This document shows positions 1-5,990 of a stretch of DNA of 12,563 nt, piece after piece. The stretch's first letter is position 1. Every line of letters starts with the position of its first letter. This DNA comes from JBAUHN01 sp049680295 (GTDB lineage: Bacteria; Pseudomonadota; Alphaproteobacteria; Rhodobacterales; Rhodobacteraceae): positions 1-12,563 of the forward strand of contig JBAUHN010000205.1 of NCBI GenBank assembly GCA_049680295.1, given 5' to 3'. The position numbers and the translations under genes are program-made. The notes beneath the pieces were generated by a model. The model had not been told where the DNA came from and ran no database searches. It worked only from the letters and a program-made list of their open reading frames with translations.

Positions 1-170
1 AGAAGCGGCAGCAATTAATTGCAAAGTACGGTTATGCGTCGCCGGCCGACACAAAGCGGCTTATCAGTGCCTAAAAATGCAGCGTTTTAGGCCAAGGGGA
101 TGGAATGCCTGCCTTCCCGTCAAACCGCAGTTGTTGTTGCAGGCAAAAGTGGATAGAGAGGCGCATTCTG
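1..170 (+). ncRNA. Possible relic guide (bridge) RNA leader of a decayed IS110-type element
   Basis: This stretch has no convincing gene and lies directly upstream of the decayed IS110-family transposase that starts at 171. It contains three hairpins in a row: a 4-bp stem 38-41/47-50, a perfect 8-bp stem 69-76/85-92 (GCCTAAAA/TTTTAGGC, 8-nt loop), and a perfect 7-bp stem 106-112/139-145 (TGCCTGC/GCAGGCA). A 12-bp palindrome GCAATTAATTGC sits at 11-22. IS110-group elements carry a structured bridge RNA in the non-coding left end upstream of the transposase, so a relic of such an RNA is a reasonable reading. The assignment is inference from position and folding only. The left edge is cut by the window. 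Confidence 0.3.
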
Positions 171-563
171 ATGGATATCAAAGTCTTGAGCATTGCTTTG
201 GGCAAGACGGTTTGCAACCTTGCTCGATTGGACGCAACAGGAGTAGTTGTGCACCGCAGGCGTCTTCAACGGTACCTGTTGGTAGACTTTCTTGAAGGTT
301 TGGATCCCTGTATAGTTGCGAGGGAGGCTCGCGGCGACGTGTATCGCTTTGATCGTGTTTTCGACTTCGTTGATGGCGCGGAAAACCCCACCTACCGGCA
401 TCGTTTGGTCCCGCACGTTCTGAGATCGACCGCTGAACCTCGCTGCGGCTGGCATGAACGACCGATTGTCCCGCTGCGTGGCAGCATCGGATCTTACGCT
501 CCTGCAGCTACTTTTGTGCTGCGAGCACACGCAACATAGAAACCGAATTCACAGGTTGGGCTT
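171..563 (+). pseudogene. Decayed IS110-family transposase, N-terminal part
   Basis: From the ATG at 171 the reading frame gives an IS110-like N-terminus: LGKTVCNLARLDATG, then RRRLQRYLLVDFLEGL, DPCIV and REARG. These match the RNase-H-like (DEDD) domain. The first catalytic Asp (normally in a V/I-D-L/x-GK context) is Ala here (IALGK), and the MEAC(C/G)G motif has become REARG, keeping only its Glu. After about 330 the frame stays open but similarity fades. Around 480-560 another frame again resembles the dimerisation part of the family (EH..., NRIHRLGF where intact copies have a 'INQxRGF'-like stretch). The gene is then interrupted by the IS1111-type element starting near 564. The remnant identity of 171-330 is fairly clear; the later part is weaker. 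An antisense frame is also open here but looks like no known family. Confidence 0.6.
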
Positions 564-566
564 CTG

Positions 567-578
567 TGGTTGCCGCCC
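567..578 (+). repeat. Right subterminal inverted repeat of the IS
   Basis: TGGTTGCCGCCC here is the exact complement of the 12 bases at 1932-1943. The pair brackets the transposase gene and marks the right (3') end of the IS1111-type element. Confidence 0.8.
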
Positions 579-833
579 GGGATGCAAGAAGTTTTTGACT
601 GATTGTAGGAGTGATCGAGTGCGGTCTTCTGTCAGGCCTCATTGTGCGGCATTTTCAGAAGCCACGGGCCGGTATGGTGATCAGCGGATTGGGTCCAAAT
701 CTCTTCGGCGAACTCGCGGTTCTGAGCCCAAAACTGGTTTTCCCAATCCAGATCTTGTCGATCATTTTGCCCATTCAGGTCATCGTCTTCTCACTCCCAT
801 TTTCCGGCTTCAAATTGCGTCTCCTGCGTATTG
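579..833 (-). ncRNA. Candidate bridge/seek RNA region in the right end of the IS
   Basis: These 255 bases between the transposase stop and the right inverted repeat hold no minus-strand gene. In the IS1111 subgroup the guide RNA that programs target choice is encoded in this right-end region, co-directional with the transposase. On the minus strand there is a perfect 8-bp pairing GGATTGGG (749-742) with CCCAATCC (693-686), enclosing about 48 nt. Inside it a smaller stem forms from GAAC and GTTC around CGCGA, flanked by GGC/GCC. A further weak pairing occurs around GGCC...GGCC nearer the right end. This fits a stem with an internal guide loop. Exact RNA ends, promoter and guide bases cannot be read off by eye. 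Function is inferred from family knowledge plus visible folding. Confidence 0.45.
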
Positions 834-1862
834 TCAGGCGGCCACAATCTTCGCCGGATCTCGATAATCTTCTTCCTTCGTCAAAATGGCCCAAATGGTC
901 CGCGCCATCTTGTTCGCCAGTGCTATTGCTACGAGCATCTTAGGTTTGCGCTTTAACATTCGATCCAACCAAGAACCGTCCTCGCAAGGTTTTCGACCGG
1001 CCCAGACAATGCGTGTCATTGCGCCGATGATAAGGAGGCGGCGAATGTCGACCTGGCCTGCTTTGGAGATCTTCCCGAGCCGTTCCTTGCCACCTGATGA
1101 ATGCTGTTTAGGTGCCAATCCTAACCAGGCGGCAAAGGCTCGCCCGCGCCGAAAGATATCCATGGACGGTGCGAAGGCTTCTACCGCCATTGCAGTTAAC
1201 GGGCCGACGCCGGGTATCGTCTGAAGCCGCCGGGATATCTCTGATTGCTGGGATAGCTTTTTGAGCTTCAATGTTTTTGCCTGTATTCGTGTCGTGAGAT
1301 CAGAAATTGAAGCAAGCAATTCATCGCATTCCTCCCGGACCAAAGAAAGCAGGCCGTTGTCGACCTGTTGCAGGTACTCCGCAATCTTCTTCATCTGGTG
1401 GGTTCCCTTTGAGAATACCCGACCCTGCTCATAAAGAACGGATCGAAGCGCATTGATCTGCTCAGTTCGCTGGCGCACGAGGCGGTCGCGTGCCCGGAAC
1501 ACAACACCTCTTGCGATTTGCTCACTGCTTTTGGCCTCAACGAACCTCATCTCCGGGCGCTGCGCCGCAATGACTATTGCCTCGGCATCAGCGGCGTCAT
1601 TCTTCTGCCGTTTAACAAACGGCTTAACGTACTGTGGCGCGATCAATTTTGCATGGTGCCCAAGTCGTTTCGCCTCATGCGCCCAATAGTGAGCACCACC
1701 GCATGCCTCAAACACGATAATACAAGCAGGCTGCTTAGCCATGAACTTCTGGAATTGAACGCGCGTCAGTTTCTTTCGGAATTTGATCTCTCCCGTCAGC
1801 GAAGCCCCGTGGACCTGAAAAACACTCTTTGCCAAGTCTACGCCAATCATCGTATCCATCAT
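834..1862 (-). CDS. IS110-family (IS1111 subgroup) transposase
   Basis: This 342-aa protein is a recombinase that inserts its element using an RNA guide. The N-terminal RNase-H-like domain shows all four DEDD acidic residues: D9 (MIGVDLAKSVFQVHG), E52 (FEACGGAHYWA), D89 and D92 (KNDAADAEAI). A central helical stretch (about 120-210) is followed by the C-terminal domain with TIPGVGPLTA (215-224), AAWLGLAPKQ and the HSSGGK motif whose serine (255/256) is the expected nucleophile. Length is normal for the family. I chose the ATG at 1862 because GAGAGGA lies 7 bases upstream (1870-1876) and the family begins right there. The frame stays open upstream to 2126, but that part lies outside the inverted repeat and is unlike the family. 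A second ATG follows at 1859. The gene looks intact. Confidence 0.93.
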   Translation of the reverse strand: MMDTMIGVDLAKSVFQVHGASLTGEIKFRKKLTRVQFQKFMAKQPACIIVFEACGGAHYWAHEAKRLGHHAKLIAPQYVKPFVKRQKNDAADAEAIVIAAQRPEMRFVEAKSSEQIARGVVFRARDRLVRQRTEQINALRSVLYEQGRVFSKGTHQMKKIAEYLQQVDNGLLSLVREECDELLASISDLTTRIQAKTLKLKKLSQQSEISRRLQTIPGVGPLTAMAVEAFAPSMDIFRRGRAFAAWLGLAPKQHSSGGKERLGKISKAGQVDIRRLLIIGAMTRIVWAGRKPCEDGSWLDRMLKRKPKMLVAIALANKMARTIWAILTKEEDYRDPAKIVAA

Positions 1863-1869
1863 TTTGCCG

Positions 1870-1876
1870 TCCTCTC
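1870..1876 (-). promoter_or_regulatory. Ribosome binding site of the transposase
   Basis: GAGAGGA on the minus strand lies 7 bases before the ATG at 1862. It decides the start against the longer open frame reaching 2126. Confidence 0.65.
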
Positions 1877-1931
1877 TGTAGCGTGGTTGCGTGCGACCAC
1901 AACTTTGGCACATTGCGATGCCGTCTGGGGA

Positions 1932-1943
1932 GGGCGGCAACCA
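1932..1943 (+). repeat. Left subterminal inverted repeat of the IS
   Basis: GGGCGGCAACCA is the exact inverted copy of 567-578. It lies about 70 bases upstream of the transposase ATG, a usual left-end distance for the IS1111 subgroup. Confidence 0.8.
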
Positions 1944-1950
1944 TCCCATC

Positions 1951-2260
1951 TCTTCAGGCTCCTTCGCCGCGTATTCTACGAACGACGGCTCCCAGAAACG
2001 ACGCCGTTCGCTGCGCCGCGCAAGAACTGGTAAGGCGCGGGACCAAGCCGACATTGGATTTCTCAACCTCGCTGACGCAGCATTTATTCGCCCTTGCTGC
2101 AGAGTTTTTGCCGCAATGCAGCTCACTTCATCGGAGCAGCCATTGAAATCAGTGACCAGGTGTTAAATGCAAACTACCCTTGCGCAACGCACGGTTCCAA
2201 CAATCGGGTCGCGGTACAAAACCAACTTGTGGACTTGCGGTTATTGTTCAAGCAGGAACC
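1951..2260 (+). pseudogene. Possible interrupted remainder of the decayed IS110-type transposase
   Basis: This stretch follows the left tip of the IS and has no intact gene. Read on the plus strand with frame changes, it gives pieces that resemble the middle of an IS110-family protein: RVFYERRLP near 1970-2000 (compare the 'FLLERGI' stretch), YSPLLQSFCRNAAHFIGAAI and SDQVL at about 2087-2164 (the helical linker), and FQQSGRGTKPT at about 2190-2225, where intact copies have 'TIPGVGPxT'. The order is right and follows on from the part left of the IS, so a single old element split by the younger one is plausible. Frameshifts and at least two stop codons lie between the pieces. The match is by eye and weak, and the region could be unrelated intergenic DNA. 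Confidence 0.3.
2198..2214 (+). repeat. Short direct repeat, copy 1
   Basis: CAACAATCGGGTCGCGG matches 2374-2390 with one mismatch (C/T). Both copies sit in the gene-free stretch before add, 176 bp apart. Confidence 0.5.
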
Positions 2261-2537
2261 GTCAGCGTCTGCGGCACCGTCCATTCGGCAGTGCAGCAGA
2301 TATCACTGGACCTGCCATTAAGGGGGTGTAAGGTTGGGATACTCCAAACCACACATTTCCGCGCTTTAGAGCACAACAATTGGGTCGCGGACTAATCTGA
2401 TCTCTGCAACCGAAGTTATTGCTCGCACTGCATTTTCTTGCAACAGCAGCAAGACTCTTTCCGCGGTGCAGCCAATTCACCACCGTCATTGGGCTATTGA
2501 TTCATGCGTTGTTATCGCAGTGCCAAGCTTTCGCGCG
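2261..2537. other. Stretch without an intact gene between IS debris and add
   Basis: I see no intact gene, RNA gene or convincing terminator here. On the minus strand, directly after the add stop codon, there is no strong hairpin followed by a T run. A weak hairpin (GGTTGG/CCAAACC, about 2332-2350) is the only compact fold noticed. From 2394 onward a plus-strand frame reads LISATEVIA and then AFSCNS, which faintly recalls the region after 'PGVGP' in IS110-family proteins. With the second repeat copy at 2374-2390 it might be another scrap of such an element. This is tentative. Confidence 0.4.
2374..2390 (+). repeat. Short direct repeat, copy 2
   Basis: CAACAATTGGGTCGCGG differs by one base from 2198-2214. 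In both copies the bases downstream could encode a degraded G-x-G motif of an IS110-type protein, so they may be two scraps of related elements. Confidence 0.5.
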
Positions 2538-3611
2538 TCATTTGATTGCTGCCTGTGCGAACCATTTATTGATACGCTCCACAAGAGTGGATCGCTCCTC
2601 ATCTGTAGCAAAAATCGCTCCAGCAGCATTCTGCGAAAGCTCAGCGAGATCCGTGAGATCGTAGTCAAACGCTTCGGCCACCACCGCCATTTCTTGCGTC
2701 AACGACGTTCGGCTCATTAATCTATTATCGACGTTTATTGACACCGACAGTCCCAATTTACGCATAGCATCAAACGGGTGCTGTGCCATCGTAGCGCAAA
2801 CCCCCGTCTGCAAGTTGGAAGTTGGGCAAACCTCAAACGGAACGCCACGCGCGAGCGCATCCTGAAGGATCGGTCCGGGCGCACCGGTTTCTGGATGAAC
2901 ATCCAGCATTGCTGCAACGCCGTGACCTATGCGATTGGCCCCGTATGTCTGGAGGGCTTCACGTAAGGACGGCAGCGAGGGAATTTCTCCGGCATGTAGG
3001 GTGTACGGCCTTTCTGCTTCACTTAGGTGGCGAAGCGCCGCATTATGGTTGCGCGGTGGATTGCCATCTTCGCCACCAGCAAGATCGAAAGCCACGACCA
3101 GTCCGGTAGGATCGTTGGAAACAAGATGGGCCACTTCGAGCGATCGCTCAAAATTTCTGATAGCGCATAAAATCAGACGAACATCAATTGAACCTTTGGC
3201 CATGCCTGCGCGTATGCCTCGTGCGACTGCGCCAACCACTTGGGTCATGGTCAGGCCCTGAGCAACATGGCGCTCCGGTGCAAAGCGGATTTCAGCGTAG
3301 ATCACGCCATCAGCTGTCAAGTCAGCGACATATTCCTCAGTGACCCGCTCCAAGCTTTCGGCATCCTGCAAGACAGCATTTACAGTGTCAAAAGTCGCAA
3401 GGTATCCCTTAAGCGAACCTGACGTTGCCGTGTCATAGAACCAGTCCGCCAGCACCACAGGGTCGGTCGATGGAAGTTTGATGCCCCGGCTTGCGGCTAG
3501 CTCGATAAGCGTGGCCGTACGGGGACCCCCGTCAAGGTGTTCGTGCAGAACGACCTTTGGCATCGCGCGTAGAATGGAAAGGGGGATTGTCGTGTGGGGG
3601 TTACTCTCCAT
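2538..3611 (-). CDS. add: Adenosine deaminase
   Basis: The enzyme hydrolyses (deoxy)adenosine to (deoxy)inosine plus ammonia in the cytoplasm and so feeds purine nucleoside phosphorylase. Zinc-site motifs of the family are all present: HEHLDGG with H23 and H25, TLHAGE with H206 and the proton-shuttling E209, RIGHG with H230, and SINVDN with D295. AEIRFAPERH (106-115) is the usual beta-strand signature. The second Asp of the common 'DDP' motif is Asn (DNRLMS), which I recall from an actinobacterial-type branch of the family, so I do not read it as damage. I chose the ATG at 3611 (357 aa, normal length). It overlaps the ALDH16 end by 11 bases, and the upstream in-frame ATG at 3683 would add 24 residues unlike the family. 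No good Shine-Dalgarno is seen, so translation is probably coupled. It is the last gene of the operon. Confidence 0.93.
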   Translation of the reverse strand: MESNPHTTIPLSILRAMPKVVLHEHLDGGPRTATLIELAASRGIKLPSTDPVVLADWFYDTATSGSLKGYLATFDTVNAVLQDAESLERVTEEYVADLTADGVIYAEIRFAPERHVAQGLTMTQVVGAVARGIRAGMAKGSIDVRLILCAIRNFERSLEVAHLVSNDPTGLVVAFDLAGGEDGNPPRNHNAALRHLSEAERPYTLHAGEIPSLPSLREALQTYGANRIGHGVAAMLDVHPETGAPGPILQDALARGVPFEVCPTSNLQTGVCATMAQHPFDAMRKLGLSVSINVDNRLMSRTSLTQEMAVVAEAFDYDLTDLAELSQNAAGAIFATDEERSTLVERINKWFAQAAIK

Positions 3612-5979
3612 ATGGCACCCAGACATTTTTGATCTGGCAGGCGTTGCGCAGGAATTCTTCAGATTCCCCTTGCGTGGCATCAAACCAGTCCAGCGCCAGC
3701 CCGTTATTGACCCAAGTGCGTTTCATGTTGGCTACGGCTTCCGCCTCAACAAGGCGAGAGCCCTCCGCGCTGCCGTGATACCACAGCGCATCCACGCCTG
3801 CGTGTTTGGCGAGGGTGTCGGTCAATTCATCCCGACCCCCGGTCACGATATTTACCGTTCCCGCGGGCATATCCGATGTGTCGAGCACTTGATAGAAATC
3901 CGTGGCGCACTGTGGATAGACCTCGGATGGGACAATCACCGCGCGGTTGCCCATGGCAAGGGCTGGGGCCAAGAGTGAAACAAACGCCAGCAAAGGCGCC
4001 TCATCAGGGCAAACCAACCCCATCACGCCGTTGGGTTCCTTCATCGCTAGCGCAGTGCCGCGCATCGGGATCGAATGCACTGCGCCGTCATATTTATCGG
4101 CCCAAGCGGCGTAGGTGAACAGGCGATCAATCGACGCCAGCACTTCGCGGTCTGCCGCCTTGGTGTTGGCGCCTGTCATGTCTTGCAGACGTGTTGAAAA
4201 CTCCGCGCTGCGTGCGCCCAAATTTTCGGCAACGTAATACAGCACCTGCGCGCGGCCGTGGCCCGACATGCCAGCCCAGCCTTTTGACGTTTCCGCCGCC
4301 TCGACCGCGTTGCGGATGTCCTTGCGGTTGCCATCAGCCACTTGACCGATCAGCTTGCCCCTGGGGGACAAAACCGCGCGGGAATAACCGCCGTCGGGGC
4401 GGGCTTGTTTGCCGCCAATATACATCTTGGCGGTTCTGTCGATCCCGCACGACCCCGCAAGAGTGGCGTCGTGCGGTTTATCATTGCGCGCGGCAATCAG
4501 TTTGAGTGATTTCAGGTAGCGTGGTTTCATATATTCATAAAGCCCCTCGCGCCCGCCTTCGCGGCCAAAGCCGCTTTCGCGCACACCGCCAAAGCCCGCA
4601 GCGGCGTCCATGACATTGGTGCAATTGACCCAAACAATCCCCGATTTGACCCGTGGGGCCATGCCAAGGGCAAGGTTGATGTTCTCTGTCCAGATACTGG
4701 CGGACAGGCCAAAGCGCGTGTTGTTGGCAAGGGCAATCGCCTCATCGGGGGTGCGAAAGGTCATGGCGACCTGAACGGGGCCGAATATTTCTTCTTGGGC
4801 AACCTCATCGGTGGTTTCCACATCCGTAAGCAATGTCGGCGGATAAAAACTGCCCGTGCTCGGCATGGACCCCGTGGCCTGAATCAATGTTGCCCCGTTT
4901 GCCACGGCCGCATCCACCTTGGCGCTGATCTGTTTGAGCTGTTTGGGGTGCACGATAGCCCCGATATCGGTGCATTTGTCCATCGGATCGCCCACGCGCA
5001 GTTGCGCCATGCGCTCGCGCAGTTTGGCGATCATCTGTTTGGCAATCGGTTCATGCAACAACAGGCGTGATCCGGCGCAGCAAACTTGCCCCTGATTGAA
5101 CCAGATCGCATCAACGACGCCCTCAACTGCGCTGTCAAGATCGGCGTCATCAAACACGATGAACGGGGATTTGCCACCCAGCTCAAGCGTCAACTTCTTG
5201 CCCGATCCGGCAACGCGTTCGCGGATGATACGCCCCACCGGGGTGGAGCCTGTAAAGGCCACTTTGTCGACATCATCGTGTTCCGCAATCAACGCCCCGG
5301 TGCGCCCATCACCGGTGACGATATTTACAACGCCTTTTGGAACGCCCGCCTCTTGGCAGAGTTCCGCAAACAACAGGGCTGTGAGTGGCGTATATTCGGC
5401 AGGTTTCAATACAACGGTGTTGCCCATCGCCAGCGCGGGCGCAATCTTCCAGGCCAGCATCAGCAGCGGAAAATTCCACGGGATCACTTGGCCCGCAACG
5501 CCGATAGCCTCAAAATCGGGGAACTCGCGTTCCATCAACTGCGCCCAGCCAGCGTGATGGTAAAAGTGCCGCGCGACCAGCGGGATATCAATATCGCGGC
5601 TTTCGCGGATCGGCTTGCCATTGTCCATGGTTTCCAAAACCGACAGCAGGCGTGCGTGTTTTTGCACCAAGCGCGCCAATGCATAAAGCACACGCGCACG
5701 CGCAGCCCCACCCGTTGCAGCCCAGCCCTTTTGCGCCTTGCGCGCTGCGGCAACCGCGGCGTTCACGTCATCGGAGCTGCCATGTGATATTAGCGCCAGC
5801 TCTTGTCCGTTGGCCGGATTGGCGGTTGCAAACGCATCGCTGCCTGCATGCGCTGTGAACGCGCCATCAATGAAATGACCAAACTTGCGGTCATGGCGAT
5901 CAAGCCAGGTATTTGCGGCTTCGGGGCTTTCGGGGGCGGGACCGTAATCCATGGTAACTAAAATTTCCAAAGTTGACAT
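3601..5979 (-). CDS. ALDH16-family aldehyde dehydrogenase (two-domain)
   Basis: This 792-aa protein is an NAD(P)-dependent aldehyde dehydrogenase with the ALDH16 layout: a complete catalytic ALDH unit (about 30-495) fused to a second, incomplete ALDH-like domain (about 515-792). In the first unit the key residues are present: N169 (IPWNF), K192 (VLKPAE), FTGSTPVG (242-249), E266 (LELGGKS), C300 (GQVCCAGSR) and E397 (EEIFGPV). The second half repeats the cofactor-domain pattern (APALAMGN, NIVTGG occur twice) but has CPDEAP in place of IPWNF, VPSE for KPAE and no catalytic Cys. This is the family norm, not a truncation. Vertebrate ALDH16A1 lacks the Cys even in domain 1; bacterial members keep it, as here. 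The start has AGGA overlapping the deoC stop. Its place after deoC suggests that it oxidises the acetaldehyde released there (inference). Confidence 0.92.
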   Translation of the reverse strand: MSTLEILVTMDYGPAPESPEAANTWLDRHDRKFGHFIDGAFTAHAGSDAFATANPANGQELALISHGSSDDVNAAVAAARKAQKGWAATGGAARARVLYALARLVQKHARLLSVLETMDNGKPIRESRDIDIPLVARHFYHHAGWAQLMEREFPDFEAIGVAGQVIPWNFPLLMLAWKIAPALAMGNTVVLKPAEYTPLTALLFAELCQEAGVPKGVVNIVTGDGRTGALIAEHDDVDKVAFTGSTPVGRIIRERVAGSGKKLTLELGGKSPFIVFDDADLDSAVEGVVDAIWFNQGQVCCAGSRLLLHEPIAKQMIAKLRERMAQLRVGDPMDKCTDIGAIVHPKQLKQISAKVDAAVANGATLIQATGSMPSTGSFYPPTLLTDVETTDEVAQEEIFGPVQVAMTFRTPDEAIALANNTRFGLSASIWTENINLALGMAPRVKSGIVWVNCTNVMDAAAGFGGVRESGFGREGGREGLYEYMKPRYLKSLKLIAARNDKPHDATLAGSCGIDRTAKMYIGGKQARPDGGYSRAVLSPRGKLIGQVADGNRKDIRNAVEAAETSKGWAGMSGHGRAQVLYYVAENLGARSAEFSTRLQDMTGANTKAADREVLASIDRLFTYAAWADKYDGAVHSIPMRGTALAMKEPNGVMGLVCPDEAPLLAFVSLLAPALAMGNRAVIVPSEVYPQCATDFYQVLDTSDMPAGTVNIVTGGRDELTDTLAKHAGVDALWYHGSAEGSRLVEAEAVANMKRTWVNNGLALDWFDATQGESEEFLRNACQIKNVWVPYGE

Positions 5980-5986
5980 CGTGGTA

Positions 5987-5990
5987 TCCT
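5987..5990 (-). promoter_or_regulatory. Ribosome binding site of the ALDH16 gene within the deoC stop
   Basis: AGGA on the minus strand is part of the sequence TAGGA, so it shares bases with the deoC TAG stop. It lies 7 bases before the ALDH16 ATG at 5979 and supports that start over the internal ATG nine codons later. Confidence 0.6.

Larger units (their letters stand above)
564..1950 (-). mobile_element. IS110-family (IS1111 subgroup) insertion sequence, apparently complete
   Basis: The element consists of a transposase gene on the minus strand (834-1862), a short left end of about 70-90 bp before the gene, and a long non-coding right end of about 255 bp after it. Perfect 12-bp inverted repeats (GGGCGGCAACCA and its complement) lie at 1932-1943 and 567-578. 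IS1111-subgroup elements have subterminal rather than terminal repeats, usually several bases inside the left tip and about three inside the right tip. Applying that rule puts the ends near 1950 and 564, with an uncertainty of about 10 bp. No target-site duplication is evident, as expected for this family. The element appears to sit inside an older decayed IS110-type gene, and both its transposase and its ends look intact, so it may still be mobile. Confidence 0.8.

Noticed and set aside
120..530. Open minus-strand frame of 136 codons opposite the dead transposase
   Set aside because: It lies in the same codon register as the plus-strand relic, matches no family I know and has no clear ribosome site. 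It is most likely a shadow of the transposase frame, though the piece around 330-430 looks fairly protein-like.
1863..2126. 88-residue N-terminal extension of the transposase frame
   Set aside because: It crosses the left inverted repeat and leaves the element. The family starts at the ATG at 1862, which has its own Shine-Dalgarno.
3612..3683. Earlier ATG giving a 381-aa adenosine deaminase
   Set aside because: The extra 24 residues would lie wholly within the ALDH16 coding end and do not resemble the family. The ATG at 3611 gives a normal N-terminus.
4100..5000. ALDH with missing catalytic Cys in its C-terminal half, as a sign of decay
   Set aside because: An incomplete, Cys-less second domain is the normal layout of ALDH16 proteins. 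The frame is intact and the first domain keeps every key residue.
5086..5787. 233-codon plus-strand open frame opposite the ALDH16 gene
   Set aside because: It is a shadow of a well-supported gene on the other strand, with no family match.
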